Source: Desulforadius tongensis (lineage in GTDB: Bacteria > Bacillota > Desulfotomaculia > Desulfotomaculales > Desulfohalotomaculaceae). Taken from it: a stretch of DNA of 64,000 nucleotides. The notes beneath the pieces are model-generated. The model saw only the letters and a program-made list of their open reading frames with translations, had not been told where the DNA came from and did no database searches. Made by a program: the position numbers and the translations under genes. Below, in pieces: positions 1 to 8,394 of this stretch; the stretch's first letter is position 1, and each line of letters opens with the position of its first letter. The stretch covers positions 45,981 to 109,980 of the forward strand of contig NZ_JAFBCW010000005.1 in the NCBI RefSeq assembly GCF_016907915.1, in the 5' to 3' direction.

Positions 1-188
1 GGCCTGAAAGCCTGAAAATTTGTACGCTGTTGGACAAGCCTGAAAGACGTACCGTGGATATAAATGCCCATTACAAAGGCTTTACCATTCCCAACGAATT
101 TGTGGTGGGCTACGGTTTGGACTTTAACGAGCGCTACCGCAATCTGCCCTATGTGGCTGTACTAAAGCCGGAAATATATCAGGGTTAA
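1..188 (+). CDS. hpt: Hypoxanthine phosphoribosyltransferase, C-terminal end (partial)
   Basis: The 5' part lies outside the window. The last 61 codons (first complete codon at base 3, TAA at 186-188) read as the C-terminal third of a bacterial hypoxanthine-guanine phosphoribosyltransferase, with the family-typical stretches [23 protein letters not shown] and [15 protein letters not shown]. The enzyme salvages hypoxanthine and guanine to IMP and GMP using PRPP in the cytoplasm. It sits 32 bases upstream of guaA, so the two are probably co-transcribed as a purine salvage/interconversion pair beside the purine biosynthesis operon. Recognition rests on the C-terminal segment only; the catalytic PRPP loop is not in the window. 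Confidence 0.85.
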   Translation, partial: PESLKICTLLDKPERRTVDINAHYKGFTIPNEFVVGYGLDFNERYRNLPYVAVLKPEIYQG

Positions 189-220
189 GCCCTTTTAATG
201 TTTGGAGGGATAAAAAAACT

Positions 221-1759
221 ATGTCTGTGGGACAAGAAATGGTTGTTGTGCTGGACTTTGGCGGCCAGTACACTCAATTGATTGCCCGGCGCATTAGAGA
301 GTGCCAGGTATTTTGTGAGATTCTACCTTACAACACACCGGTGGAAGAATTAAAGCAGAAGAAGCCCAAGGGGATAATATTTTCCGGCGGTCCTTCCAGT
401 GTATACGAGGAAAATGCCCCCGCTGTGGACACCGGTATTTACGATTTAGACATACCTATTTTAGGTATTTGTTATGGTATGCAGATGATGGCCCACCAGC
501 TGGGAGGAAAAGTGGCCCGGGGTACCCAGCGGGAATACGGCAAAACTATGATTGAAGTGCTGGAGCGCAGCGGCCTGCTGGAAGGTTGGGAAGCCCGGGA
601 ACACTGCTGGATGAGCCATACCGACCGGGTGGAAGAAGCGCCGGGAGGATTTACAGTGGCCGCCCGCAGCAGCTACACCCCGGTGGTAACCATGCACTGC
701 CCGGAACGCAAACTTTATGCCGTGCAGTTCCATCCCGAGGTGGTGCATACCCCCAAAGGAAAGCGGGTATTAGAAAACTTCCTGTATAATATCTGCGGCT
801 GCAGTGCCTCCTGGACCATGGGGTCTTTCTTGGAAGAAGCGGTGAAGGAAGTGCGGGCCAAGGCCGGCGGTAAAAAAGTGCTCTGTGCTTTGAGCGGCGG
901 GGTTGATTCTTCGGTGGCTGCGGTGCTGGTGCACAAAGCGGTGGGGGATGATCTAACCTGTGTGTTTGTAGACCACGGGCTGCTGCGTAAAGGCGAGGCA
1001 GAGCAGGTGGTAAAAACATTCCGGGAAAAGTTTGCTATAAATTTAGTCCATGTTGACGCCCGGGAAAGATTTTTGAAGAAACTGGCCGGGGTTACTGATC
1101 CCGAACAGAAGCGCAAAATCATCGGCAACGAGTTTATCCGGGTATTTGAAGAAGAAGCCGGCAAACTGGGACAAATTGACTTTTTAGTGCAGGGAACGTT
1201 GTACCCCGATGTGGTGGAGAGCGGTACTGCCACCGCTGCCACAATCAAGTCTCACCACAATGTGGGCGGTTTGCCCGAAGATATGCAGTTTGAATTAATT
1301 GAGCCGTTAAAATGGCTGTTTAAAGATGAGGTTCGCCTGCTGGGTGAAGAAATGGGCCTGCCGGAAGAAGTGGTGTGGAGGCAGCCTTTCCCCGGCCCGG
1401 GGCTGGCGGTGCGCATTTTAGGTGAGATAACAGAGGAAAAATTGGCCGTATTAAGTGAAGCCGATGCCATCGTAAGGGAAGAAATTAAAAATGCCGGGCT
1501 GGAAAGGGAAATTTGGCAGTATTTTGCGGTGCTGCCCAACTTCAAGACGGTGGGTGTAATGGGTGACGAGCGCACCTATGCCTGGACCATCGGCATCAGG
1601 GCCATTCACAGCAATGATGGTATGACTGCCGACTGGGTACGCCTGCCCTATGAAGTTTTAGAAAAAATCTCCTCCCGTATTGTCAATGAGCTGGATCAGG
1701 TTAACAGGGTAGTGTACGACATTACCTCCAAGCCGCCATCCACCATTGAGTGGGAATAG
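221..1759 (+). CDS. guaA: GMP synthase (glutamine-hydrolysing)
   Basis: Converts XMP to GMP with ATP and glutamine. The N-terminal class I glutamine amidotransferase domain has the nucleophile Cys84 in GICYGMQMM and the His171/Glu173 pair in QFHPEV. The ATP pyrophosphatase domain follows with the P-loop SGGVDS at residues 225-230. The C-terminal dimerisation domain ends in the usual KPPSTIEWE. At 512 residues it is the normal family length. The ATG at 221 is preceded by a GGAGGG Shine-Dalgarno site. It follows hpt closely and is closed by a strong terminator, so it forms the end of a transcription unit separate from the pur operon downstream. Confidence 0.97.
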   Translation: MSVGQEMVVVLDFGGQYTQLIARRIRECQVFCEILPYNTPVEELKQKKPKGIIFSGGPSSVYEENAPAVDTGIYDLDIPILGICYGMQMMAHQLGGKVARGTQREYGKTMIEVLERSGLLEGWEAREHCWMSHTDRVEEAPGGFTVAARSSYTPVVTMHCPERKLYAVQFHPEVVHTPKGKRVLENFLYNICGCSASWTMGSFLEEAVKEVRAKAGGKKVLCALSGGVDSSVAAVLVHKAVGDDLTCVFVDHGLLRKGEAEQVVKTFREKFAINLVHVDARERFLKKLAGVTDPEQKRKIIGNEFIRVFEEEAGKLGQIDFLVQGTLYPDVVESGTATAATIKSHHNVGGLPEDMQFELIEPLKWLFKDEVRLLGEEMGLPEEVVWRQPFPGPGLAVRILGEITEEKLAVLSEADAIVREEIKNAGLEREIWQYFAVLPNFKTVGVMGDERTYAWTIGIRAIHSNDGMTADWVRLPYEVLEKISSRIVNELDQVNRVVYDITSKPPSTIEWE

Positions 1760-1763
1760 AAAC

Positions 1764-1815
1764 AAAAAACCCTGAATACCTTGATTTTATAAGGTTTTCG
1801 GGGTTTTGTTTTTAT
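1764..1815 (+). terminator. Rho-independent terminator after guaA
   Basis: A long hairpin with arms AAAACCCTGAA-ACCTT and AAGGT-TTCGGGGTTTT around a short AT-rich loop is followed by a T-rich tail. It starts a few bases past the guaA stop codon. Confidence 0.85.
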
Positions 1816-1841
1816 TGACCGTACTAAAAACGTACTATTTT

Positions 1842-2110
1842 TTAAGGTGATAAACCAATTTCTGTTCTCAGGTCTGTAATATTTTCCCTGGTACATGCCA
1901 TATCCTTGAAAGTGTTATTTTTCTGTTGAAAGTAAATTTAAGCTGGAGTTTGATAGTTCAATGATTGATGCGGTCTTGAATAATTATAAAATTGCAGATA
2001 ACGGTTTATCTCCCTGCGGCCTTCTTTGGGGCTGATGTATTCTTTGAGATATACTTCTTCGTACTTGAGGCTGCGCCAGAGGCGCTCTGTAAAGATAAAA
2101 CCATTAGAAC
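1842..2110 (-). pseudogene. IS3-family transposase (orfB, integrase core) C-terminal remnant
   Basis: Read on the minus strand, this segment encodes the end of an IS3-type DDE transposase: ERLWRSLKYEEVYLKEY, then an arginine-rich stretch, then YNYSRPHQSLNYQTPA. A TAA stop at 1938-1940 interrupts the frame directly after TPA, yet the same frame continues with IYFQQK and a plausible tail to another TAA at 1842. The remnant therefore carries a nonsense change as well as loss of everything upstream of the last roughly 85 codons. No start codon, orfA, terminal inverted repeats or target duplication were recognised. It marks past insertion in the guaA-pbuG gap and is certainly non-functional as a transposase. 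Confidence 0.8.
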
Positions 2111-2204
2111 AACTTAATGATGAAAAGTAACTTTTATAACCTTATTGATGGTTTATCATGATTATGATAAAATTATGATAAGCTAATAAAGAGGTGATGA
2201 GTGT

Positions 2205-2492
2205 ATGCCGCATATCAGACCGGTTTCAGATTTAAGAAATAATTTTGCAGATATATCGAGGATTGTCCATGAAACTAAAGAACCAGTATTTTTGACCAAG
2301 AATGGTTATGGTGACATGGTTGTGATGAGTATAGAAACTTATGAACGCAAACTGTTTGAAAGTGAAATCTACTTTAAGCTGAAGGAAGCGGAACTGGAAG
2401 CAAAATCAACCGATAAACGTTTTTCCCATGAAGAAGTATTTAACGAATTAAGGGCAGGGATTGCGGATAAGGCGGAATCTGATGAAGTATGA
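2205..2492 (+). CDS. Phd/YefM-family antitoxin
   Basis: A 95-residue protein with the Phd/YefM pattern: an N-terminal DNA-binding part starting RPVSDLRNNFADISRIVHET, followed by EPVFLTKNGYGDMVVMS and a helical charged C-terminal tail that would wrap the toxin. Such antitoxins neutralise a RelE/ParE-type toxin and autorepress the operon. A GAGGTGATG Shine-Dalgarno region precedes the ATG. Its 3' end overlaps the toxin start by 11 bases, the usual coupling. An AT-rich region with the repeated ATGATAA motif (TCATGATTATGATAAAATTATGATAA, 2157-2182, in parts) directly upstream could hold the autoregulatory operator, which is inference. The antitoxin frame is intact whereas the toxin is not. Confidence 0.88.
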   Translation: MPHIRPVSDLRNNFADISRIVHETKEPVFLTKNGYGDMVVMSIETYERKLFESEIYFKLKEAELEAKSTDKRFSHEEVFNELRAGIADKAESDEV

Positions 2493-2789
2493 AATTAGAT
2501 ACCTGCCTTTGACAAGTAAAGATTTATCTAATATTGTGTCTTATATTGCAGAGGAGTTAAAAGCACCAAAGGCAGCAGGGGATTTAATTGATGCATTGGA
2601 TACTTCTATATTAAGGCTTGCACAGTTTCGTATTCATGCCGGGTATATCATCCCGAAAAATCCCTTGAAAATGAATATAGAGTATTACCTGTAAAAAACT
2701 ATTTAGTATTTTATGTGGTTAAAGAACAGGTTGTTGAAATTCACCGAATTATCAATTCAAGAATAGATTTAACCAGGGTTATAAAATGA
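2482..2789 (+). pseudogene. RelE/ParE-family toxin, frameshifted
   Basis: The ATG at 2482 opens a frame matching the RelE/ParE plasmid stabilisation family (MKYEIRYLPLTSKDLSNIVS..., helix with LIDALDTSILRLAQF), but it stops early at 2694. The missing C-terminus is present in the next frame, reading ENEYRVLPVKNYLVFYVV and then VEIHRIINSRIDLTRVIK to a TGA at 2787-2789. One added A in the five-A run at 2656-2660 would join both parts into a normal 102-residue toxin. As given, the catalytic and core C-terminal strands are lost. It may be a real inactivating deletion or a homopolymer sequencing error. Confidence 0.8.
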
Positions 2790-2825
2790 TATGCTAAACT
2801 TTGTACCGTTTTTTCAAACTAATTG

Positions 2826-2855
2826 TTGACAACCTTTGACAACCTTTGCTATTAT
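2826..2855 (+). promoter_or_regulatory. Probable sigma-A promoter of the pbuG-pur operon
   Basis: TTGACA at 2826-2831, an 18-base spacer and TATTAT at 2850-2855, ending about 25 bases before the guanine aptamer. The -35 lies in a short tandem duplication (TTGACAACCT repeated at 10-base distance). Confidence 0.6.
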
Positions 2856-2879
2856 GAAGGTGCAACAAGTGGATATTGT

Positions 2880-2946
2880 CACGTATATCCTCGGGAATAT
2901 GGCTCGAGAGTATCTACCGGGCAACCGTAAATTGCCCGACTACGTG
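2880..2946 (+). promoter_or_regulatory. Purine (guanine-type) riboswitch aptamer
   Basis: All elements of the purine riboswitch are visible. P1 pairs CACGTA (2880-2885) with TACGTG (2941-2946). P2 is a six-pair stem CTCGGG/CTCGAG with the 7-base loop AATATGG. J2/3 reads AGTATCTAC. P3 is a seven-pair stem CGGGCAA/TTGCCCG with the 7-base loop CCGTAAA. The two loops match the conserved kissing-loop sequences. The specificity base just before the P1 3' strand is C (position 2940, equivalent to C74 of the xpt aptamer), which pairs with guanine/hypoxanthine rather than adenine. Guanine binding normally reduces expression. It lies upstream of a purine permease and the purine operon, as expected. Confidence 0.95.
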
Positions 2947-2949
2947 GGG

Positions 2950-3052
2950 AAGTGTACCTAGGGTTCCACGCCTTTGCAGGCGGTTCGGTCCGAGCGGTAC
3001 AGGTTGGTTATTAGTTAACCAGCTACACCGGCAGGGATAAAAGCCCAGGCGG
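2950..3052 (+). promoter_or_regulatory. ykkC-class riboswitch aptamer, probably PRPP-sensing (subtype 2b)
   Basis: Directly after the guanine aptamer come the conserved ykkC blocks ACCTAGGGTTCC (2957-2968), GGTCCGAG (2987-2994), CTACACCGG and finally GGGATAAAAGCCCAGGCGG (3034-3052). The ykkC superfamily senses guanidine (subtype 1), ppGpp, PRPP and other ligands (subtype 2 variants). PRPP-type aptamers are known upstream of purine biosynthesis genes and in tandem with guanine aptamers, so context favours PRPP. The ligand cannot be settled by eye. The 3' end of this aptamer overlaps the 5' arm of the following terminator, so ligand binding would compete with terminator formation and turn expression on. 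Confidence 0.85.
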
Positions 3053-3104
3053 TAGGTTTCACACGCTCTAATGTGAAACCTACGCGCCTGGGCTTCTTAA
3101 TTTT
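3041..3104 (+). terminator. Riboswitch-controlled intrinsic terminator (leader attenuator)
   Basis: A stem of about 23 base pairs: the arm AAGCCCAGGCG...GTAGGTTTCACA (3041-3063) pairs with TGTGAAACCTAC...GCGCCTGGGCTT (3072-3095), followed by CTTAATTTT. It shares its 5' arm with the ykkC aptamer 3' end. It is the only terminator seen between the two aptamers and pbuG, so both aptamers must act through it. Confidence 0.9.
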
Positions 3105-3197
3105 CAGCAGGGGGTGTTTCATTGACCTGATTTTTACATGGTGCCCAAAGAACGCTATAAGCAGTTTGTGGAAGTATTTAAGGAGGAATAATAAGGG

Positions 3198-4565
3198 ATG
3201 TTTGAAAAGTTATTTCAGCTCAAAAAATATAATACCGATGTTAAAACTGAAGTAATTGCCGGCTTAACAACTTTTATGACCATGGCTTACATTCTGTTCT
3301 TGAACCCGGCCATCCTTTCTTCCACCGGGATGGAAAGGGATGCGGTATTCTTTGCCACGGCCGCCGCCGCCGGCATTGTAACCATGGCCATGGGCCTGTT
3401 TGTTAACTTTCCCGTTGCTTTGGCACCGGGAATGGGATTAAACGCTTATTTTGCTGCCGTGGTGGCCGGGGGGTTGGGTATGCCCTGGCAGGTGGCCCTG
3501 GGTGCGGTATTTATTTCCGGTATTATATTTATCATTTTGACGGTTACCCAAGTACGCCAACTGCTGGTGGATGCAGTACCCGATTCTATGAAGCGGGCCA
3601 TTACTGTCGGGATTGGGCTTTTTATCACCATTATCGGTGTGAAGATGGCTGAAATTATGGTCATACAGGCTGTTCCCATTCCCTCTACAGTGGAAAAGAT
3701 GGCTGAAGGGCCGGCTGTACTGAAGTTTTTTGAGTGGAACATCGTACTGGGCAGCTTTAGCAATCCGGCTACACTGCTGGCTTTAATAGGCCTGGCCATC
3801 ACCGGGATATTAATGGCCAGGGGAGTTAAGGGAGCCCTTTTAATTGGTATCCTTGCCGCCACCGCCGTGGGGATTCCTTTGGGTGTGACCCAAATTCCGG
3901 AGCATTTTACCCCCTTTGCGCTGCCGGACTTCAGCAAGCTGGCGGTGGGCGCCCTGGATATAAAAGGGGCCTTTGAAATGGGTATCTGGACCGTTGTATT
4001 TACCTTTACCTTTGTGGAACTTTTTGATACCTTTGGCACCTTGGTTGGTACAGCCAACAAGGCCGGGCTGCTGGATAAACATGGCAAGAGTCCCCGCCTG
4101 GGTAGGGCCATGCTGGTGGATGCCTTTGGTGTTTCCTTCGGGGCTTTAATGGGTACCAGCACCGTTACCGCCTTTGTAGAGAGCAGTGCCGGTGTCAGTG
4201 AGGGCGGCCGCACCGGTTTAACCGCTGTCACCGTTGGAGTGCTCTTCCTGCTGGCTCTGGTGCTGGCCCCGGTGGCCGGTTTGATTCCCGGTGCCGCCAC
4301 AGCCCCGGCGCTGATCATCGTGGGTGTATTAATGGCTTCAGCAGTGCGGGAAATAAACTTTGATGATTTTACAGAAAGTTTTCCGGCCTTTTTAACCTTT
4401 ACATTGATGCCCTTTACTTACAGTATTGCCAACGGTATTGCTGCCGGTATTGTTTCTTACGTTATACTGAAAGCGGCAGCAGGCCGGGCCAAAGATGTAC
4501 ACTGGTTAATGTGGATTCTGGCTGTGCTGGTTGTGGTACGTTACGCGTTTTTGGGAGGAGAGTAA
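3198..4565 (+). CDS. pbuG: Guanine/hypoxanthine permease, NCS2 AzgA/PbuG type
   Basis: A 455-residue polytopic membrane protein of the AzgA-like NCS2 group that imports purine bases with protons. It starts MFEKLFQLKKYNTDVKTEV and has the family hallmarks AGLTTFMTMAYILFLNP, ALAPGMGLNAYF, and VELFDTFGTLVGTANKAGLL followed by GTSTVTAFVESSAGVSEGGRTG. About 12-14 hydrophobic segments are apparent. The ATG at 3198 has AAGGAGG at 3180-3186. It is the first gene after the guanine/ykkC tandem leader, so it should be shut down by guanine and released by PRPP. The gap of 119 bases to purE has no clear terminator, so read-through into the pur operon is likely. Confidence 0.93.
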   Translation: MFEKLFQLKKYNTDVKTEVIAGLTTFMTMAYILFLNPAILSSTGMERDAVFFATAAAAGIVTMAMGLFVNFPVALAPGMGLNAYFAAVVAGGLGMPWQVALGAVFISGIIFIILTVTQVRQLLVDAVPDSMKRAITVGIGLFITIIGVKMAEIMVIQAVPIPSTVEKMAEGPAVLKFFEWNIVLGSFSNPATLLALIGLAITGILMARGVKGALLIGILAATAVGIPLGVTQIPEHFTPFALPDFSKLAVGALDIKGAFEMGIWTVVFTFTFVELFDTFGTLVGTANKAGLLDKHGKSPRLGRAMLVDAFGVSFGALMGTSTVTAFVESSAGVSEGGRTGLTAVTVGVLFLLALVLAPVAGLIPGAATAPALIIVGVLMASAVREINFDDFTESFPAFLTFTLMPFTYSIANGIAAGIVSYVILKAAAGRAKDVHWLMWILAVLVVVRYAFLGGE

Positions 4566-4586
4566 ACAGTATATTTCGCTTCAACT

Positions 4587-4624
4587 GCAGCACCGGTTTT
4601 TCACCAACAGGAACCTGGTGCTGC
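4587..4624 (+). other. Intercistronic hairpin between pbuG and purE
   Basis: GCAGCACC and GGTGCTGC (8 pairs) flank a 22-base loop. Only a weak T-rich stretch follows, so this is more likely an RNA-processing or attenuating hairpin than a full terminator. Confidence 0.45.
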
Positions 4625-4684
4625 TTTGGTTCTACCCCTGTTTATAACCATAAAAAAACGATAAAAAAAGGAGGCTAATATATA

Positions 4685-5206
4685 ATGGCTCAACCGTTGG
4701 TTGGTATTGTGATGGGCAGTGATTCAGATTTGACTGTTATGAAGGGTGCTGCTGATATTCTGGACCGGTTTGGGATACCATACGAAGTGATTATTTCATC
4801 GGCTCACCGGGTGCCGGAAAAAACCGCCGGTTATGCCCGCACTGCCAAAGAGCGGGGATTAAAAGTGATTATTGCCGGTGCCGGCATGGCGGCTCACCTG
4901 CCGGGGGTTATTGCGGCATTAACGCCGCTGCCGGTGATAGGAGTACCCATCAAGTCCGGTGCCCTGGAAGGTGTAGATGCCCTTTACGCCATTGTGCAGA
5001 TGCCCCCGGGAATCCCGGTGGCCACCGTTGGTATTAACGGGGCCAAAAATGCGGGCATACTGGCAGTACAGATTATCGGGGTATCAGATCAAGAAATACA
5101 GCAAAAGATACTGGATTATAAGGAAGAAATGGCACGGGACGTGGAAAAGAAAGCTGACAAGTTAAATGAACTGGGTATAGAAGGTTATTTAAATAAAAAG
5201 AAATAA
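4685..5206 (+). CDS. purE: PurE, N5-carboxyaminoimidazole ribonucleotide mutase / AIR carboxylase family
   Basis: Catalyses the carboxylation step that yields CAIR in de novo purine synthesis. The 173-residue protein has the class I PurE features: [13 protein letters not shown], the [10 protein letters not shown] loop with the active-site His, and an [14 protein letters not shown] glycine-rich segment. A long charged C-terminal helix follows. AAAGGAGGC lies 11-17 bases upstream of the ATG. No purK (N5-CAIR synthetase) is present between here and purD, although class I PurE normally needs it; purK could be elsewhere or the enzyme may use high CO2/bicarbonate. It opens the biosynthetic part of the operon behind pbuG. 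Confidence 0.95.
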   Translation: MAQPLVGIVMGSDSDLTVMKGAADILDRFGIPYEVIISSAHRVPEKTAGYARTAKERGLKVIIAGAGMAAHLPGVIAALTPLPVIGVPIKSGALEGVDALYAIVQMPPGIPVATVGINGAKNAGILAVQIIGVSDQEIQQKILDYKEEMARDVEKKADKLNELGIEGYLNKKK

Positions 5207-5289
5207 AGGATTTTATAGGGGGTGCAACAAATAAAACGTAATGTTTGAAATAAACACTGGTTTAGCAGGACAGAGGAGGCTGTTTAGAC

Positions 5290-6582
5290 ATGATTGAGCG
5301 TTACACACTGCCGGAAATGAAACGGATTTGGTCTGAGGAAAACAAATTTAGAAAGTGGTTGGATGTAGAAATATATGCCTGCGAAGCGCTGGCTGAACTG
5401 GGCAGAATACCGGCCGCAGCGGTGGAAGTGATCAAACAAAAGGCAGATTTCAACGTTAAGCGCATTCTGGAAATAGAAGAAGTGGTACACCATGACGTGA
5501 TAGCCTTTACCACCTGCGTAGCTGAATACGTGGGTGAGGAGAGCAAGTACATCCACCTGGGGCTGACATCTTCAGATGTGGTTGATACAGCCCAAAGCGT
5601 GCGCATGAAAGAAGCGGGGGAGCAGATACTTTCCCGGCTGCAAAAACTGCATCAAATACTGTTGGAAAAAGCTCAAGAACACCGGTTTACCATAATGATC
5701 GGGCGTACCCACGGCATTCATGCCGAACCGATGACCTTTGGCTTAAAAATGCTGCTGTGGGCTTCGGAAACAGAGCGAAACATTGAAAGAATGAAAAAAG
5801 CCATTGACGTTATCAGCGTGGGTAAAATTTCCGGTGCCGTTGGTACCTATGCCAACATCGATCCCCGGGTGGAAGCCCATGTCTGCAGGCGTTTAGGTTT
5901 AAAACCCGCGGCCCTGTCCACCCAGGTGCTGCAGCGGGACCGCCACGCCGAGTATATGAGCACTCTAGCAGTGATTGGATGCACATTGGAAAAAATAGCC
6001 ACGGAAATCCGGGCGCTGCAGCGCACCGATATCCGGGAAGCGGAAGAATTCTTTGCCCAAGGGCAGAAAGGTTCCTCTGCCATGCCCCATAAGAGAAACC
6101 CCATTATAACCGAACGCATAACCGGTATGGCCCGCCTGCTGCGGGGCAACGCGTTAACAGCCATGGAAAATGTGGCGCTGTGGCACGAGCGGGACATTTC
6201 CCACTCTTCGGTGGAACGGGTAATTATCCCCGACAGCACCACGATTTTAGATTATATGCTGAAGAAAATGATCGACATTATCAGCAACCTGCTGGTTTAC
6301 CCGGAAAAGATGAAGCACAATATGGAGCGCACCAGGGGGTTAATTTTCTCCCAGCGGGTGCTGCTGGCGTTGGTAGATAAAGGCATTAGCAGGGAAAAAG
6401 CCTATGAACTGGTACAGCGCAGCGCCATGGAATGCTGGCGCACCGGAAAACAGTTTAAAGCCCTGCTGGCAGCGGATCAGGAGGTAAGTGAACTGCTCAG
6501 CGGCGAAGAACTGGATAGTATTTTTGAATACAGCCATTACCTGAGGCATATTGATCAAATCTATGCCCGGTTTGGATTGTAG
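5290..6582 (+). CDS. purB: Adenylosuccinate lyase
   Basis: Splits SAICAR to AICAR and adenylosuccinate to AMP, each releasing fumarate. The 430-residue protein belongs to the fumarase/aspartase superfamily. It contains the conserved HLGLTSSDVVDTA region, the MIGRTHGIHAEP histidine motif, and the superfamily signature GSSAMPHKRNP at about residues 261-271 carrying the catalytic serine loop. The ATG follows GAGGAGG-like bases (5274-5279). It is separated from purE by 83 bases and from purC by about 100 bases, both without a convincing terminator, so it belongs to the same operon. Confidence 0.97.
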   Translation: MIERYTLPEMKRIWSEENKFRKWLDVEIYACEALAELGRIPAAAVEVIKQKADFNVKRILEIEEVVHHDVIAFTTCVAEYVGEESKYIHLGLTSSDVVDTAQSVRMKEAGEQILSRLQKLHQILLEKAQEHRFTIMIGRTHGIHAEPMTFGLKMLLWASETERNIERMKKAIDVISVGKISGAVGTYANIDPRVEAHVCRRLGLKPAALSTQVLQRDRHAEYMSTLAVIGCTLEKIATEIRALQRTDIREAEEFFAQGQKGSSAMPHKRNPIITERITGMARLLRGNALTAMENVALWHERDISHSSVERVIIPDSTTILDYMLKKMIDIISNLLVYPEKMKHNMERTRGLIFSQRVLLALVDKGISREKAYELVQRSAMECWRTGKQFKALLAADQEVSELLSGEELDSIFEYSHYLRHIDQIYARFGL

Positions 6583-6686
6583 AACTGGAACAGTACCTTT
6601 ATACCGCAAACGGCACCACCGGGGGATGAAAAGCAGGCGGCTTTAGAACCGCAATATTTTTCAGGGTAGAAAGGAGCGTGCAGGCT

Positions 6687-7406
6687 GTGGAAAAATTAGC
6701 ACTGCTTTATGAAGGCAAGGCCAAAAAAGTATATAAAACTGATAATCAAGACCTGCTGTGGGTGGAATATAAAGACGACGCCACCGCCTTCAATGGGGCT
6801 AAAAAAGGCACCATTGTGGGCAAAGGTGTACTAAACAATCTAATCAGCGCCCACTTTTTTGAACTGCTGGCTGAAAACGGTGTACCGAACCACTTTGTAA
6901 AATTGATAAATGAACGGGGACAATTGGTTAAATCGTTAGAAATCATCCCGGTGGAAGTTATTGTACGCAACCTGGCTGCCGGCAGCATGGCCAAGCGTTT
7001 AGGCTTGGAAGAAGGCATGGATTTAGGCGGCCCGGTGGTGGATTACTGCTATAAAAGTGACGAGCTGGGTGACCCGCTGATTAACGACGATCACATCCGG
7101 GCACTGAAACTGGCCACGCCGGAACAGTTAAAAACCATCCGGGAAATGGCGTTGAAAGTTAATGCCGTATTATCTAAATATTTAGCTGAAAAAAATATTA
7201 TCCTGGTGGATTACAAATTGGAGTTTGGCTTCCACAAAGGCGAAATTCTGCTGGGGGATGAAATTTCCCCGGACACCTGCCGCTTCTGGGACAGTGAAAC
7301 AAGACAAAAGCTGGATAAAGACCGCTTCCGCCGGGATTTAGGCGATGTGGAAGAAGCGTACAAGGAAGTATACCGCCGCCTGACCGGGAAAGAAGTAACA
7401 TTTTAA
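6687..7406 (+). CDS. purC: SAICAR synthetase
   Basis: Condenses CAIR with aspartate using ATP. The protein starts [18 protein letters not shown], where the [10 protein letters not shown] segment is the family N-terminal strand, and contains [11 protein letters not shown] and the [10 protein letters not shown] segment typical of PurC. I choose the GTG at 6687 because AAGGAG (6671-6676) is 10 bases upstream; the in-frame GTG at 6678 would leave one base of spacing. That gives 239 residues, normal for the family. It lies between purB and purS in the operon. Confidence 0.95.
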   Translation: MEKLALLYEGKAKKVYKTDNQDLLWVEYKDDATAFNGAKKGTIVGKGVLNNLISAHFFELLAENGVPNHFVKLINERGQLVKSLEIIPVEVIVRNLAAGSMAKRLGLEEGMDLGGPVVDYCYKSDELGDPLINDDHIRALKLATPEQLKTIREMALKVNAVLSKYLAEKNIILVDYKLEFGFHKGEILLGDEISPDTCRFWDSETRQKLDKDRFRRDLGDVEEAYKEVYRRLTGKEVTF

Positions 7407-7440
7407 AAATGAATAATAATTAAAAAACCGGAGGTGCGAA

Positions 7441-7689
7441 ATGTACCAGGCTAAAATTTACATCACATTACGCCAAAGCGTGTTAGATCCCCAGGGTTCC
7501 GCGGTTACCAGATCGCTGCATGCCATGGGTTATGAAAATATTAAAGATGTGCGGGTGGGCCGCTACCTGGTGGTGGAGGTGGATGCTGCCGGCAGAGAGG
7601 CTGCCGAAGAACAGGTGCACGATATGTGCAAAAAACTGCTGGCCAACCCGGTAATTGAAGACTACACCTTTGAACTGGTGGAGGTATAA
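7441..7689 (+). CDS. purS: Phosphoribosylformylglycinamidine synthase subunit PurS
   Basis: An 82-residue subunit that bridges PurL and PurQ in the three-part FGAM synthase of Firmicutes and archaea. It reads YQAKIYITLRQSVLDPQGSA, the standard PurS opening, followed by GYENIKDVRVGRYLVVEVDA and the LLANPVIEDYTFELVE ending. CGGAGGTGC precedes the ATG. It is three bases upstream of purQ. Its presence fits the small-type PurL downstream, which cannot work without PurS and PurQ. Confidence 0.96.
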   Translation: MYQAKIYITLRQSVLDPQGSAVTRSLHAMGYENIKDVRVGRYLVVEVDAAGREAAEEQVHDMCKKLLANPVIEDYTFELVEV

Positions 7690-7692
7690 AAT

Positions 7693-8394
7693 ATGAAATT
7701 CGGAGTGGTTGTATTCCCCGGCTCAAACTGTGATGCGGATTGTTTTAATGCGGTGAAAGCTGTTTTAGACCAGCCGGTGGAATATATTTGGCACAAGTCC
7801 AACAGTGTTGAGGGTTTTGACTGCATTATTTTGCCGGGGGGCTTTTCCTACGGTGACTACCTGCGCGCTGGGGCCATTGCCCGGTTTTCACCGGTGATGG
7901 AGGCGGTGATAGAGTTTGCTCACCGCGGCGGGTTGGTTATCGGTATCTGCAACGGCTTTCAGGTGCTGCTGGAGGCGGGTCTGCTGCCCGGTGCCATGAG
8001 GCGCAATGACAGCCTGCAGTTTATCTGTGATGACACTTACCTGAAAGTGGAAAATGCCGACACTGCCTTTACCGCATTATGGCAGCCGGGCCAGGTAATT
8101 AAAATTCCGGTGGCCCATGGTGACGGCAACTATTACTGCGATGAAAACACATTGAAAGAGCTGCAGCAGAACAATCAGGTGGTGTTTAGGTACTGCAGCC
8201 CCGCGGGTGAAGTTACTGCCCAGGCCAATCCCAACGGATCAATAGATAACATTGCCGGTGTTTGTAATAAACAGGGTAATGTGCTGGGGATGATGCCGCA
8301 CCCGGAACGCTGTGCCGAGAAAATCCTTGGTAACGATGACGGGGCGATGCTGTTTAAATCCATCCTGGCAGCCTGGCAAAGGAGAGTGAAATAG
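7693..8394 (+). CDS. purQ: FGAM synthase glutaminase subunit PurQ
   Basis: Class I glutamine amidotransferase that supplies ammonia to PurL. It opens [15 protein letters not shown], has [15 protein letters not shown], the nucleophile Cys at about residue 86 in GICNGFQVL, and the His-x-Glu dyad in MMPHPERC near residue 203. Its 233 residues are the family norm. The stop codon TAG is directly followed by the purL ATG, so translation of the two subunits is coupled. Confidence 0.97.
   Translation: MKFGVVVFPGSNCDADCFNAVKAVLDQPVEYIWHKSNSVEGFDCIILPGGFSYGDYLRAGAIARFSPVMEAVIEFAHRGGLVIGICNGFQVLLEAGLLPGAMRRNDSLQFICDDTYLKVENADTAFTALWQPGQVIKIPVAHGDGNYYCDENTLKELQQNNQVVFRYCSPAGEVTAQANPNGSIDNIAGVCNKQGNVLGMMPHPERCAEKILGNDDGAMLFKSILAAWQRRVK

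Noticed and set aside
3138..3191. Mini-ORF MVPKERYKQFVEVFKEE between the riboswitch terminator and pbuG
   Set aside because: Only 17 codons, no ribosome site of its own, and its end is the pbuG Shine-Dalgarno region; a leader peptide is possible but nothing supports it.
3446..4318. Long minus-strand open frame inside pbuG
   Set aside because: Shadow of the pbuG codons; low-complexity translation rich in Ser, Pro, Thr and Ala, with no start signal.
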